From the NCBI GenBank assembly GCA_044228685.1, contig JBGAUL010000019.1, positions 1 to 64,000 of the forward strand: DNA of 64,000 bases. Reading direction: 5' to 3'. This stretch comes from JBBATK01 sp044228685 (GTDB lineage Bacteria; Bacteroidota; Ignavibacteria; Kapaibacteriales; NICIL-2). The notes under the pieces are model-generated. The model ran no database searches. It was not told the DNA's origin and saw only the letters and a program-made list of their open reading frames with translations. Shown in pieces: positions 44,822-55,800 of this stretch; within the stretch, counting starts at the first letter, position 1; each line of letters starts with the position of its first letter. The position numbers and the translations under genes were made by a program.

Positions 44822-47368
44822 TTACTTAACAACTACAACCGGTACGAATACGCGTGATGTACCTGCTGTAACGACAACGCGATATGCACCTGCAGCAACT
44901 GAGCTTGCATCGAATGGAACGCTGTATGAGCCAGGAGCCATTGTTGATTGTGCAAGTGTTGCAACGTTGTTACCGAGTTCATCGACAACATTGATGCTTA
45001 CGAATTGTGGTACTGAGCTGTTAACGTTGTAACGAACTGTTGCTGTTTGATTAACAACTGGGTTCGGAGCTGCGCTAACGCTAAGGAGGCCATCGCTGCT
45101 CAGACCTGGTTCAACTGATGTTGAAGCAATACCTGAACCGGAGATAGCGAAGATACTTTGACCATCAACATCTGCTGACTTAGCATTTGAAACGATGGTG
45201 CATGATGTGTACACGTCTTCAACCTTTGAAGGTGAGAACTTCATAACCATTGTTTGTGAAGCACCTGCTGCGATGGTGATTGGGAATGTGAGGTTTGTTG
45301 TCCATGACAATACGCCTGCATATTCCGGATCGATTTCCATCTTGGTCAACACGAGGTCAGCTGTACCGGTGTTCTTTACAACAACGTTTGCTGTCTTTGT
45401 CTTACCGATTTCAACGTTGCCAAATTCAACTGATTCACCGGTTGTGCCGCTGATCTTGATATCTGGTGTTGGTGTAACCTTGATTGGAGCTGTAACCCAG
45501 TCGATCAATTTGCCCATGAATGAGCTGCGAGCAGCACCACTTGGGATAACATCAGGACAGAAGCTAAGGTAGATACCACGTGATGTAGCTGTCTGAGCGC
45601 GAACACCTGCTACGAGGTTTTGGTTCTCATAATAGAGGAACGGTGTGCCCGGTCCACCTGCTTCAACCTTGATAGGATCTGTGTAGATGTCGTAGTACGG
45701 ATAAGCTTGTGTTGGTGAGTTTGTTGGGATGTTGATGTTGTTACCCAATTCGTCACCGGAAACGCCTCTAATGCTAAATGCATTGAATCCTGTGATAGCA
45801 CCTGAAGAATTTACTGTAACACGCATGATTGGATTGCCGGTTGTGCCGGTGATACCAAAGTTGTTTTGGTAGAATTCCTTGGTTTGTTGTGATGTCGTTG
45901 TATAAGTAGCAACGCCCCATGCATCAAGTTCTGATGAAATGATAACGCGCTTGCCACCAGTCATAGCATCGTTCAAAGCTGTAGCAAGTGTTGCATCACC
46001 GGTAGCGCCACGGTGTGAGTAGTCAACCGGGAGAATGATGAGGTCAAACTTTGACAAGTCATACTTTGAAAGAATATCTGCTGAACCAGGAATAATTGCT
46101 GATTTGCTAGATGTTGCTGTCTTGCTCTTGAGAGCAGCAAGGTAGGTACCGCTGATAACAGGATCAGCGCTGAAACCACTTACAACAACGTTCTTTGTTG
46201 CTTCTGAAAGCACCATGTAATCACATGCTGTTTGAACGCCAACCATACCTGAACCTACTTGTGGTTCTGCGGTAACGTGGATCTTAGCAAATGCACCTGA
46301 GTTGTCACTGTCGATGATGAGATCAACGTCAACGTTACCCTTTGCAGGAATTGTAACTGTTGATGGGTTAACCTTGATTGACCAGTTTGCCGGTACGTCG
46401 CTGTTTGTTTCGTCGTATTTCAAAGCAACGGTGATTGGGCTGGTTGATGTGCTGCTCACGTTAAGCTTGGTCTTGAAACCGCTTGTGTTTGCAGGAATTG
46501 TTCCGTAGTTGTCAACAGCAGTGATGCTTGCGCTAACACGGGTACCAGCGATAAGATCAACCTTGTCTGAATTGATAACCGGGCTGTTCTTCTTGTCTGA
46601 ATTGAATTGTGAAACAAATGCAACGAGAGAAACATTTGCTTCAGCATACTTTGAATTCAGGTTGAATGTGTAGTCCTTTGAGAAGGTGCTACCATTACCT
46701 GGATTGCTTGTGATAACGCCTTGCTCACCCCAAACGCCACCCTTGACTTCACGAAGAACGTAGCGGTGGTGGAAGTTAGGAATTGTACCTGGCTCTTTGT
46801 AGTAAGGGCTGGTTTCGTATCCTGAACGGCCGGTCAAGTAGTTGTGCTGATCGTAATCAGGGCTTGGACCTGTGATATCATCTTCAACAACATACAAGGT
46901 GATACCGAAATCACCGGTCATTGCCTTGAGGAACTTTGTGTCAACATGAGCGGTGACTTTGCGGGTAGCCTTGTCAAATGTTGATGTCAAAGTAACTGTT
47001 GCTTCACAAGGTGCATTGAGGCGGGCATTGATGTTTCCGGCCCACTTTGTACGATCCGAAGTAGCGATCGCGCCTGAGAAAGGACGACGGTCAAATGTGC
47101 TGCTTGGGAAGCCTTGGATAAATGCTGACACCAGTGTGTCTTGTTCCTTGATGGCCATTGGATCGCCATTGTGAACTGCAACCCAGATCACGTCCGGATT
47201 GTTTTGCGAAATAACTCGTGCTGTGTACTCACCGTCTGTGCACCAACCGCACCATGCACCTGTGTACTCTTCGAGAAGAGGACGATTCTTTTGCGCATGT
47301 GAGCTGATTGTGCCAACGGCAAAGAGAACCGCGACCAACCAGAAAATACGTGTTGTAAACAACTTCAT
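44822..47368 (-). CDS. Omp28-related secreted protein with CxxC motif and T9SS domain
   Basis: I start at the ATG at 47366-47368, which has AGGAG upstream and a signal peptide (KLFTTRIFWLVAVLFAVGTISSHAQ); the frame runs on upstream without an export signal. The Omp28 domain begins PLLEEYTGAWCGWCTDGEYTARV with Cys40 and Cys43 in a thioredoxin-like motif. It continues FPSSTFDRRPF and VTAHVDTKFLKAMTGDFGITLYVVEDDITGPSPDYDQHNYL, all familiar from Omp28 proteins. A Rossmann-like part (IILPVDYSHRGATGDATLATALNDAMTGGKRVIISSELDAWG) and an ASPM/Hydin-like domain precede the T9SS end (VSAAPNPVVNQTATVRY). A secreted or surface protein, perhaps redox-active; its actual substrate is unknown. 848 residues. 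Confidence 0.93.
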   Translation of the reverse strand: MKLFTTRIFWLVAVLFAVGTISSHAQKNRPLLEEYTGAWCGWCTDGEYTARVISQNNPDVIWVAVHNGDPMAIKEQDTLVSAFIQGFPSSTFDRRPFSGAIATSDRTKWAGNINARLNAPCEATVTLTSTFDKATRKVTAHVDTKFLKAMTGDFGITLYVVEDDITGPSPDYDQHNYLTGRSGYETSPYYKEPGTIPNFHHRYVLREVKGGVWGEQGVITSNPGNGSTFSKDYTFNLNSKYAEANVSLVAFVSQFNSDKKNSPVINSDKVDLIAGTRVSASITAVDNYGTIPANTSGFKTKLNVSSTSTSPITVALKYDETNSDVPANWSIKVNPSTVTIPAKGNVDVDLIIDSDNSGAFAKIHVTAEPQVGSGMVGVQTACDYMVLSEATKNVVVSGFSADPVISGTYLAALKSKTATSSKSAIIPGSADILSKYDLSKFDLIILPVDYSHRGATGDATLATALNDAMTGGKRVIISSELDAWGVATYTTTSQQTKEFYQNNFGITGTTGNPIMRVTVNSSGAITGFNAFSIRGVSGDELGNNINIPTNSPTQAYPYYDIYTDPIKVEAGGPGTPFLYYENQNLVAGVRAQTATSRGIYLSFCPDVIPSGAARSSFMGKLIDWVTAPIKVTPTPDIKISGTTGESVEFGNVEIGKTKTANVVVKNTGTADLVLTKMEIDPEYAGVLSWTTNLTFPITIAAGASQTMVMKFSPSKVEDVYTSCTIVSNAKSADVDGQSIFAISGSGIASTSVEPGLSSDGLLSVSAAPNPVVNQTATVRYNVNSSVPQFVSINVVDELGNNVATLAQSTMAPGSYSVPFDASSVAAGAYRVVVTAGTSRVFVPVVVVK

Positions 47369-47628
47369 ACAACAACTCCTATTGTTTGTGGAAGAAAATC
47401 GGATAGAAAAAAGATTGGATAACACAGTAAAACTAAAAACCCCTCGTATGTGCCGGGTATTGCCCAGCAGTAATGTTCAAATTGGCTCATTCTGCTGTAA
47501 TAACAAAATGAATATTTTGTTTGTTTCCGGGTGGCGGGAAAAATGTCTAACTGACCGAATTGTAGGTACTAAGGGCTTGATAAGTGTCATGAAAGTCATG
47601 ACAAGCGACGTCGAGGTCACTTATGTCG

Positions 47629-49665
47629 CTAGATCGGTAAATTTTCGCTATTTGAGGTCGTTAATGTCTCGCTTTGGGTCTCGGCAGGAGCAGGAATGTC
47701 CACGAAATACATGTCAATCTCGCCCACATTCTTCGCGTAGATTTTACCCCGATATTCGCAGCTAAAATGCTCACGAATGAGTTCGTAGGTTTCGGCTGAA
47801 ATATTGACTCGACCGGCTTCGCCGTTACTCTCCAGACGGGAGGCAATATTGACGGTGCTACCCCAGATATCATAGGCGTACTTTTTCTTTCCAACCACAC
47901 CTGCAACCACCGGTCCGGTGTGTATGCCAACACGCAAGTTCCAGGTCTGCAAACCCTTTGCTGTGCGCTCGACGTTGATGTGAGTCATGTAGTCCTGTAT
48001 TTCCAATCCCGCCTTGACTATATCCAATGGGTGAGTAGTGTTCGGCGTTGGAAGTCCACCGGCGCACATGTAAGCGTCCCCGATGGTCTTGATCTTCTCG
48101 ACATTATGTCGACCCATGATATCGTCAAATGCACTGAAGAACCCGTTGAGTTCGCGTACAAGTTCGTCCGGAGTCAATCCGGAAGCAATAGTCGTGAATC
48201 CTTTGAAGTCGGTAAATAACACCGACACACTGTCGTAATGTCTCGGCTCCGAAAACCCATCGCGCTGCAATTGTTGAGCAACTTCCGCCGGTAGAATATT
48301 GAGCAGCAATCCTTCGATTTCATCTTTTTGCTTATCCAAAATCGCGTTGGTCTTGACTTTCTGACGGTAGCTACGGTATATGATGAAGGCTATGATGAAA
48401 ATGAGAACTAGTCCCACGAGAAATGCATTCTTCGCAAGTTTCTGACGTTGGAGGTCAAGGTCTTGAATCTCTTTCTCTTTGTTCAAATCCCGAATACGCG
48501 CTGACTTCTTCTCGATGTCAAGATTGAAAAGCTGCGTACCAAGCTTGCGGTCAATGTCGATGTTGTACAGCGTGTCCTTGATCGACGTCAACATGCGCTG
48601 ATACTGGAAGGCCTTCTCGTAATCCTTCAATCGCGAGTAACAGTCCGACAATCCGGCGTATGAAATCTTCAACTGATCTCTCGAGGTCATCGCTCCGGCA
48701 AGACCCTCCGCCTTATGGAACAAGGCCAAGGCTGTACGAGTTTCTGATTTCAACAAATAGGAATTGGCGAGTCCGTTGAGAACAATTGCCATATCGTTCT
48801 TCGCATCAAACTTCTCGGCGCGTGCATAAGCATCCTGACGCACCGCAATAGCCTTGTCATACTGATGCAGCGAATCGTAGATGATGCCAATGTCGTTTAA
48901 GGTGTATGGTAAATTCTCGATTCCACTAACCTCATAGGCACGCCGCGATTCTTGAAAATAAAATAGCGCACTGTCGTACTGGCTTTTCTTGAGATACGAC
49001 TCGCCAATGTTCACCGTAATGGTTCCAATAGCTGTTGAGTCACGCAACTGACGAAAGAGTGGAAGCGCCTTGAGGTAATACTCAAGTGCCTTGTCAGGCT
49101 GCTTGTCGCTGTACAACACACCAATGTTGAGGTCGACCGTAGCGATACGTGTCGTATCGTGTATCTCTTCCGCTGCCTTCAGTGCAGCTAAGTAAAAGTC
49201 CAATGCTTTGTCTTGAATTCCTTGCAGCGAGTAAATCACGCCGATGTTGGAATTCATGTTTGCTATACCGTTCTTATCGTTAACCGCCTTGTACTCGTCG
49301 ATCGCAACCGTCCAGTTCTGCAATGCTTCAGCAAAGTTGCCTTGGGTGTTGTATGCATTGCCGATGTACTTGTGAGCAAGTGCTGCGCCGGCGTGGTGAC
49401 CAAGAGTGGTCGCTAAGTCACGCGCTTGCGTCGCAAAATGAATAGTACGAAGAGGATTAACACTGAGGAAGTAACGACTGAGCTCGTTGAGATGCTTGAC
49501 TTTGAGGGTGTCTTCTTTGTCGACAGCAATCTGCTTTAATAACTCGGTACTGTCAGCGTTCTGCGCATGCACTCGACCACAAAACACAAGGAGCAGGATG
49601 AGCAAAAAAGCCCAAAGCTGTCTATGCGTTTGACGTGTAGTCGCACCGTGAGCAGGTGATTGCAT
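47629..49665 (-). CDS. TPR-sensor class III adenylate/guanylate cyclase
   Basis: The 678 residues hold a signal peptide or anchor (LWAFLLILLLVFCGRVHAQ) and then about ten TPR-like helices (for example AEALQNWTVAIDEYKAVNDKNGIANMNSNIGVIYSLQGIQDKALDFYLAALKAAEEI). One membrane helix (NAFLVGLVLIFIIAFIIYRSY) and a coiled-coil linker (KQKDEIEGLLLNILPAEV) lead to a cytosolic cyclase domain. The latter has VLFTDFKGFT, KIKTIGDAYMCAGG and YDIWGSTVNIASRLE, giving the two metal Asp residues, the purine-selecting Lys and Asp of an ATP cyclase and the transition-state Asn-Arg pair. It should sense a periplasmic signal through the TPRs and make cAMP. The catalytic domain is a paralogue of the truncated cyclase at 24882. 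Confidence 0.93.
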   Translation of the reverse strand: MQSPAHGATTRQTHRQLWAFLLILLLVFCGRVHAQNADSTELLKQIAVDKEDTLKVKHLNELSRYFLSVNPLRTIHFATQARDLATTLGHHAGAALAHKYIGNAYNTQGNFAEALQNWTVAIDEYKAVNDKNGIANMNSNIGVIYSLQGIQDKALDFYLAALKAAEEIHDTTRIATVDLNIGVLYSDKQPDKALEYYLKALPLFRQLRDSTAIGTITVNIGESYLKKSQYDSALFYFQESRRAYEVSGIENLPYTLNDIGIIYDSLHQYDKAIAVRQDAYARAEKFDAKNDMAIVLNGLANSYLLKSETRTALALFHKAEGLAGAMTSRDQLKISYAGLSDCYSRLKDYEKAFQYQRMLTSIKDTLYNIDIDRKLGTQLFNLDIEKKSARIRDLNKEKEIQDLDLQRQKLAKNAFLVGLVLIFIIAFIIYRSYRQKVKTNAILDKQKDEIEGLLLNILPAEVAQQLQRDGFSEPRHYDSVSVLFTDFKGFTTIASGLTPDELVRELNGFFSAFDDIMGRHNVEKIKTIGDAYMCAGGLPTPNTTHPLDIVKAGLEIQDYMTHINVERTAKGLQTWNLRVGIHTGPVVAGVVGKKKYAYDIWGSTVNIASRLESNGEAGRVNISAETYELIREHFSCEYRGKIYAKNVGEIDMYFVDIPAPAETQSETLTTSNSENLPI

Positions 49666-49773
49666 ACGAGAAAAGCCGTGAGAAGAGCACTAACTTTAAC
49701 AGTGCATAAAATACGAGGATTCTGTGGTTCGTACGGGGGTGATGAAAAGGAAAATTCAGATTGTTCCGGGCAT

Positions 49774-49805
49774 AAAAAAACCGCGTTATCAAGAAGATAA
49801 CGCGG
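49774..49805 (-). terminator. Rho-independent terminator of the giant subtilase gene (minus strand)
   Basis: CCGCGTTATC (49781-49790) pairs with GATAACGCGG (49796-49805) around a five-base loop; seven A on the left become T on the minus strand. It follows the stop at 49828. Confidence 0.92.
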
Positions 49806-49827
49806 TCTGTAATTGACGTCGGTAGCT

Positions 49828-52800
49828 TTAATGAACGACGATCAGCTTGCTGACGATTGACTCGCTTCCGATCTGAAGACGAAGCAGGTACACTCCATCC
49901 GGCCAGTTCGAGCAATCAACTTGCAAGGTGTACTTGTGTCCGGAGAGCACGGTCTGATTGAAGAACTGCTCGGTAAAGCTTCCGCTAACCGCGTGAGCAT
50001 CGATCTGCGCTATTCCGCTATTGTGACATACAAATGAGATCGTTGCCGTTGAATTCGTCGGATTCGGGTAAATATTCACTGCACCATCTTCGACATCTGA
50101 TGCGCTTTCATCGTCCGCCTCGATCTTCGAGCTCTGGCAGGAATAGCCAAATCCGGCAAAGATTCGACATTGGTCAAAGCCATTGACAATGGAATTGACG
50201 GCAGTATTGATCTCACCAAGGCTTGGGTCTCCGTAACTCGGTGAGTATGTGCCGCCCAGCGCCTTATTCGCAAGAGTCAGCAGATCATTGACTGTGTTGT
50301 TTGAGCCGAGGTAGTTCACAACAGACTGCGGAACGGAGAAGCTGCTCTTTGTTCCCGGGATCGCTGTACCATTGCTGCATGTCGTTGCATCATAAGTGTA
50401 CAGAGTGTTGTTTGTAATTGCAACTGAACCAAGTGAAGCATCCAAGCGCTTGCTCAGAGCCAAAGCAATCTCGTTACCAAGCAGCGTGCGTTTGAAGTCG
50501 GCACCGCTTAAATACGAGCTGCCGGTCGCGTTAGCGCAACTAACATTGCCCGACGGTAACATTGTAGACGAACCGCTTGCCGGAAGTTTCGAACGCAAGC
50601 AGCTTGCTTCGTTCGTGCCAATCGTGATCTTACGACTTCCATCTCCATTTACCAGCGCTGAACTCAGCGCATTGCTCATCAAGGTTGAGCTACTGCTACC
50701 GTTGCATGCTTGCGCATTGGAGCTCGACCAGAAGCCTTGTGAGTAGGTACAGTGTTCTTCGCATGACGAGCTGATCGTGCGTGTACATGTGCTGCTGTAA
50801 CCAGTGTAAGTGTTTGTCACTGTAAGGGTGAATACACCCGTTGTGCCACTGGTACCGGCTTTATATGTGATGTTATTTGAGTTCTGTCCACAAACAATCT
50901 GCCATGAGTTATTCGAGGATGAAACTGACCACGAATACTGATTTGCGTTGGATGTTGTTGCTGAGAGCGTGTAGCCACTGATACCGCAGATCGGTGTTTC
51001 AGATGGAGTGTTGATTGAACAGCTTGGCACGTTGTACACGGTCAGAATACCATTGACAAGGTTCAGAGAATAGTTAGTAGCAGAGTCGCATTTGGTGACA
51101 ATCTGATACTGACCGGCTGACGATGCAGCTGTAGCATTGGTTGTAGCTGTTGGTGTTGGAACACTTGAAGGACCATCGTTGTTCGCAAAACCATTGTAGC
51201 TAAAGGTAAACGTCGGGTTTGCGGTGCCCACAGGTCTGGACTTATTGTCGGCAGTGATTGTGAGTGATTTCTTGACAATGTTCAATGTACCGTCATGAGG
51301 AATAATGTTGTAGTTCGTCGCTAAACCACCGCTCAAAGCGATTGTATATGTGCCAACACTGGAGTACTTCGTTGCACTCGTGTTAGCCGTTGGGGCTGTG
51401 ATTGACGATGGACTGTCAGGTGACACAAAACCAGAGTACGAAAGCGTGAAGCTTGGATTGTCCGTACCATAGGTCTTGGTCTTGTTGTCTGCTGTCACAT
51501 CAAGATCTTTCTTTCCTACATGCAAGGTGCCATTGACAAGATGCAGATTGTAGTTGCTTGCACTTCCGTTACTCAGGGCAATTGTATAATCACCAACCGG
51601 TGAGCCGTTGGTTGCGTTACACTGAATCTGAATTCCACTGACAACGGTTGGTGGATCATTGTTCAACAAACCGTTATAACTGAGTGTGAATTCCGGATTG
51701 GCCTGACCGTAGGTCTTATTCTTATCGTCCGCAGTAACAGTCAAGTCAGCCGGACCGATATGAAGATTGCCATTGCTGAGAATCAAATGATAGTTGTTGC
51801 TGCTGCCATTGCTGAGGCTGATTTCGTAATCACCGACACCACTGAGCTTTGTTGCATTTGTCGAAATGTCAGGCTCTGTAATTGACGAAGGGCCATCATT
51901 GTTCTCAAAGCCATCGTAGCTGATGCTAAGTGTTGGGTTGTCTTCGCCATAGACCTTTGTCTTGTCGTCAGCACTTGCAAACAGGTCTTTCTTGCCTACG
52001 TGTAGGTCGCCGTCAACATAGGCGAGGTGATAATTCACCGGTGACTTCAGGACAACGCCTGACGGCACGATGTAATAATCGCCGGCAGCGTAGGGACCAC
52101 TTCCTTGATCAACATGCGAAGCATCTTCGACAGCGTATGATGGAGCGGTTTGAATCACGACATCAGGATCATCTTCATAGACATAGCCAGTGATCGTCGA
52201 GCTAAACACCGGTGCAGTACCGTATGTAACACTCTTGTCTTCAGCCGTTACCGTCAACTCTGCTGTGTTGATCGTCAGTGTACCAACTTCATAGGTCACA
52301 TCATAATTCGGATCGAGCAACGGCGCAGGTACGATGAGGTGGTTACCAGCATCGGTGCCGGTAATAACGTTGACAGAAACGAATACATTAAGTACATCAT
52401 CAGCCGGTGCGCTTTCGTCTTCTGCATCAACAATCACAACCAAGTTTGAGTTTGAATTGTCAGCGGTTGCACTGTTTACAACCGATGAACCGTTCACAAG
52501 ATTGCGCGCATTGACCGTAGCAGTTCCGTTTACAAGGTTACGTGCATTGACGAGCGAGCGAGCGTTTACAAGATTGCGTGCACTGACAAGCGTTCCGTCG
52601 TTTGGATTTGTTTGGTAATTGAAGAGTGCGGCTAAACCAACGTCGATTACTGTCGTTGTGTCAAAGGCTACACCGTTAACCAAGTTGCGAGCATTGACAA
52701 GGTTGCGGGCATTTACGAGTGAGCGAGCGCTGGCGATGAAACCAAGGTTTTCGATATCGCTGTTAACCAAAGGACGAGCATTGACCAGGGTTGCATCGTC

Positions 52801-55800
52801 AATCATGACAACTGCGTTCGAAATACTTGTTTGGTGAGCATCACTCAAGGTATTCAAGAATGCGTTCTGATCTCCTGCGTCGATGTTTGAATTGTCATAG
52901 CTATAGTTAAACGCAATGGCCGTGCCGTCGATCTTCTCACCATAGGTCAGAGTAGTATCGTGAGCCGTAATCGTAACCGGCATCTTGTGAATCGTCAGCA
53001 ATCCATCGGTGAAGATGTAGTTGTACAACTCGAGGAAGCCGATATCGGTGGCGTCCATTGCATCAAATGAGTGAGTCTTTGGACGGATATAGTACTGACC
53101 GATATTCGTTGAGCTCGTAGCAGGCGTTTCATAATAAAGATCGTCGATACCAACTTGTGCCAAACTCAATCCTTGACTTGCCAATGATTGATTGTCGACG
53201 GTAATTGTAGACGTGAGGTCAGGAAGTTTTTCACCGAATTTCTTTGTCTTGTTATCTGCCACAACCTTGATTGTCTTCTTAACCGGATCGAAAAATCTCA
53301 GTGTGTCCGAATAACCACCATCATTACCGTTCGACGAGATCGAAGGAGTATGAACCTGGATTGGAGGATTACCATTGAATGTTGGTAGCTCGGCGGTAAG
53401 CGTCGTTGGGTCGACATAGGTTGTCGTAATAGCGTCGCCTCGGAATGTCACAACCGATTGATCGGTGAGATATTGTCCGCGAACGGTAATCGTCATTGGC
53501 TGTGAGCCCGGACGATGCGTTGAGTCAGAAAGAATCAACGAATCAATGCGCGGTTTTGGAGCAGCAAATGTCTGCATAGCCTTAGCCGGATCGATAAATC
53601 CATAGCCAACTTTATTTGCAACACCAAGCGAATCCATCGGCACACAAGTGCTACGCATGATTGAGCGTACTTGCGATGCCGTCAGAACCGTACTGTCATA
53701 TTTCATTTTACCCGAGATCAACAAAGCAGCAGCTCCTGCAGCGTGAGGTGCAGCAGCTGATGTACCGAAGAAGTTCGGGAATGCATCGTTGTCAATGTTT
53801 GGAGCGCCAAAATTGACGGTGGAATTACCACCGTTTGGTGCACAGAAATCCGGTTTTGATCTCATGACACCATTTACTGCGGTACCACCTGTGGAACTAA
53901 AGCTTGCCGGTGTTGGAGGATTTACTCCAAACGATGGCGTGTTGAGATACAGTGCTGCACCAACGGTAATGGCACCGGTAGCATTGGCTTGTCCAACGAT
54001 GGTTGAAGTTCCTGTATGATATTCGTTAATAACCGCTTCACCGCGGAAGATGACGTATTTGAAGTGAACGTTTGAGCTTCCTGAAGCGCGAACAATCATG
54101 ATGTTGGTTTGCACTGTGCCAGCTGATTGCGGAACAGTGAAAGGCAAGACTTCAAGCGGGTCGCCGCCGGTGTTAATGCGATTGAAACCAAAGAGCGTTG
54201 TACCGCCGTCAGTTACGAGGTACATATCCAAGTCATTCTGTGTTCCTGTGGTTGTCTGACCATGCGAATAAATCGAGTCAGCCCACTGAAGAACGATGGT
54301 ATAAGAGCCCGGAGGCAAGGTCAAGCTTTGGCGAGTATCTCCACCACCGAAATTATGTGCATTGCCACTTACGCCAGTTGGAGCAGATGTAGGATTGAAA
54401 TCAGCTTCATATGATTTTGAGCCATAGTTACCTGCAGCGCAGAAGTATGCAACCCCCTTTGATGTTACCGAATCAACTGCCTTTGCAACCACGCCGTCTT
54501 GGAAGAATGGCTCAGTGATGTAGGTGATGTCATCAACGATGACATTGCAGCTATCCTGCTCGAGCTCAAGAATTCCTTTTGCAAAGTCGCCAACACTGAC
54601 GAATCCCGTGCGGAAGGCAAGTTTAGCTTTCGGTGCAACATCGTGTACAATTTGGAGCATCGCGCGACCTTCATCAGTGCGAGCGCCATATGGATAATCT
54701 TTCAACACGTGCACTGCATCCGGATGGTAGCTGTTGCCTGGCAAATCGTCGTTTGAAACGTCAGCCAATGCAAAGTTTCCGGGGATAGAGTTGTAGCTAT
54801 CGGATAGCACACCAACTTTAACGCCTTCGCCCTCAGTTGCAAAACCATTGCGAATAAAGTCTGTGCGCTGAGCAACGTCACCAAGCGTGTAGGCAACACC
54901 TACGCTAGCTACAGGAGGATAGACCGGACGCACGTGATTGACATATTGTGGGATGCTGTCAAGCTTGGCTAAGTGTGCGATTGGATACAAACCATAGATA
55001 ATAAGCGTATCGAAGTCATTTCTTTCAGCATGGGTCATACCATATGGTGCAGTTTGCACAAGACTGAGCAGAGTGTTCGTCTGACCCGCTACTGTAATAA
55101 TCTCAATCCACACGCTGTCGTTGTTGATGATGTACACATCAGGTGACGGAGTCGTGGTTGAATCGAAGTGCTCGAACAACGAGGTTAACTCTGAGCCCTT
55201 GAGGTTGTTGACCTTTCCTGAATCGGAAGGAGTGTAACCAGGAACGATACACGGTCCTTCTGTGATCAACGCAACGTCTGTTGCCGTACAACCACTTGTA
55301 GGATTTGTAACGGTCAATGTATATGTACCAACTGCATTAACGGTTGGTGTGGATGTATTCTGACCGCTAACAATATTGCCACCATTCGATGCAGCCCAGC
55401 TGTAGATCGCACCACTCGTCGTTGAAGATCCGTTGAGTTGACGACTGGTGATGTAGCAGGTGATTTCTTTGTCCGGACCCGCATTTGCTTGCGCCGAAGC
55501 ATTGTTCAGTGTTACAACAACCTGATCAGTTGAGCTACAACCATTAACGGTGTCTGTGACGGTGACGGTATAAGTGCCAGCTGCATCGACAACCAAGTTT
55601 GCACTCAAGTTTGAGCCGGTGTAGTGTCCGCCGCCGCTTGCCTGCCAGCTGTATCGAACTCGACTGGAATTCGAGCTAGCATGCAGAGTGAGGGAGGTAC
55701 GAACACATGTAAGCGTCGTATCCGGTCCTGCATTTGCACTCGGTGCAGTGTTGTCACTTGTAACCACAGCCTGATCGCTCGCACTACATCCACCACTTAC

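Noticed and set aside
52471..52837. Regular 18-base spacing that might suggest a CRISPR or minisatellite
   Set aside because: Units are adjacent, in frame and degenerate at third positions; there are no spacers. It is a coding repeat.
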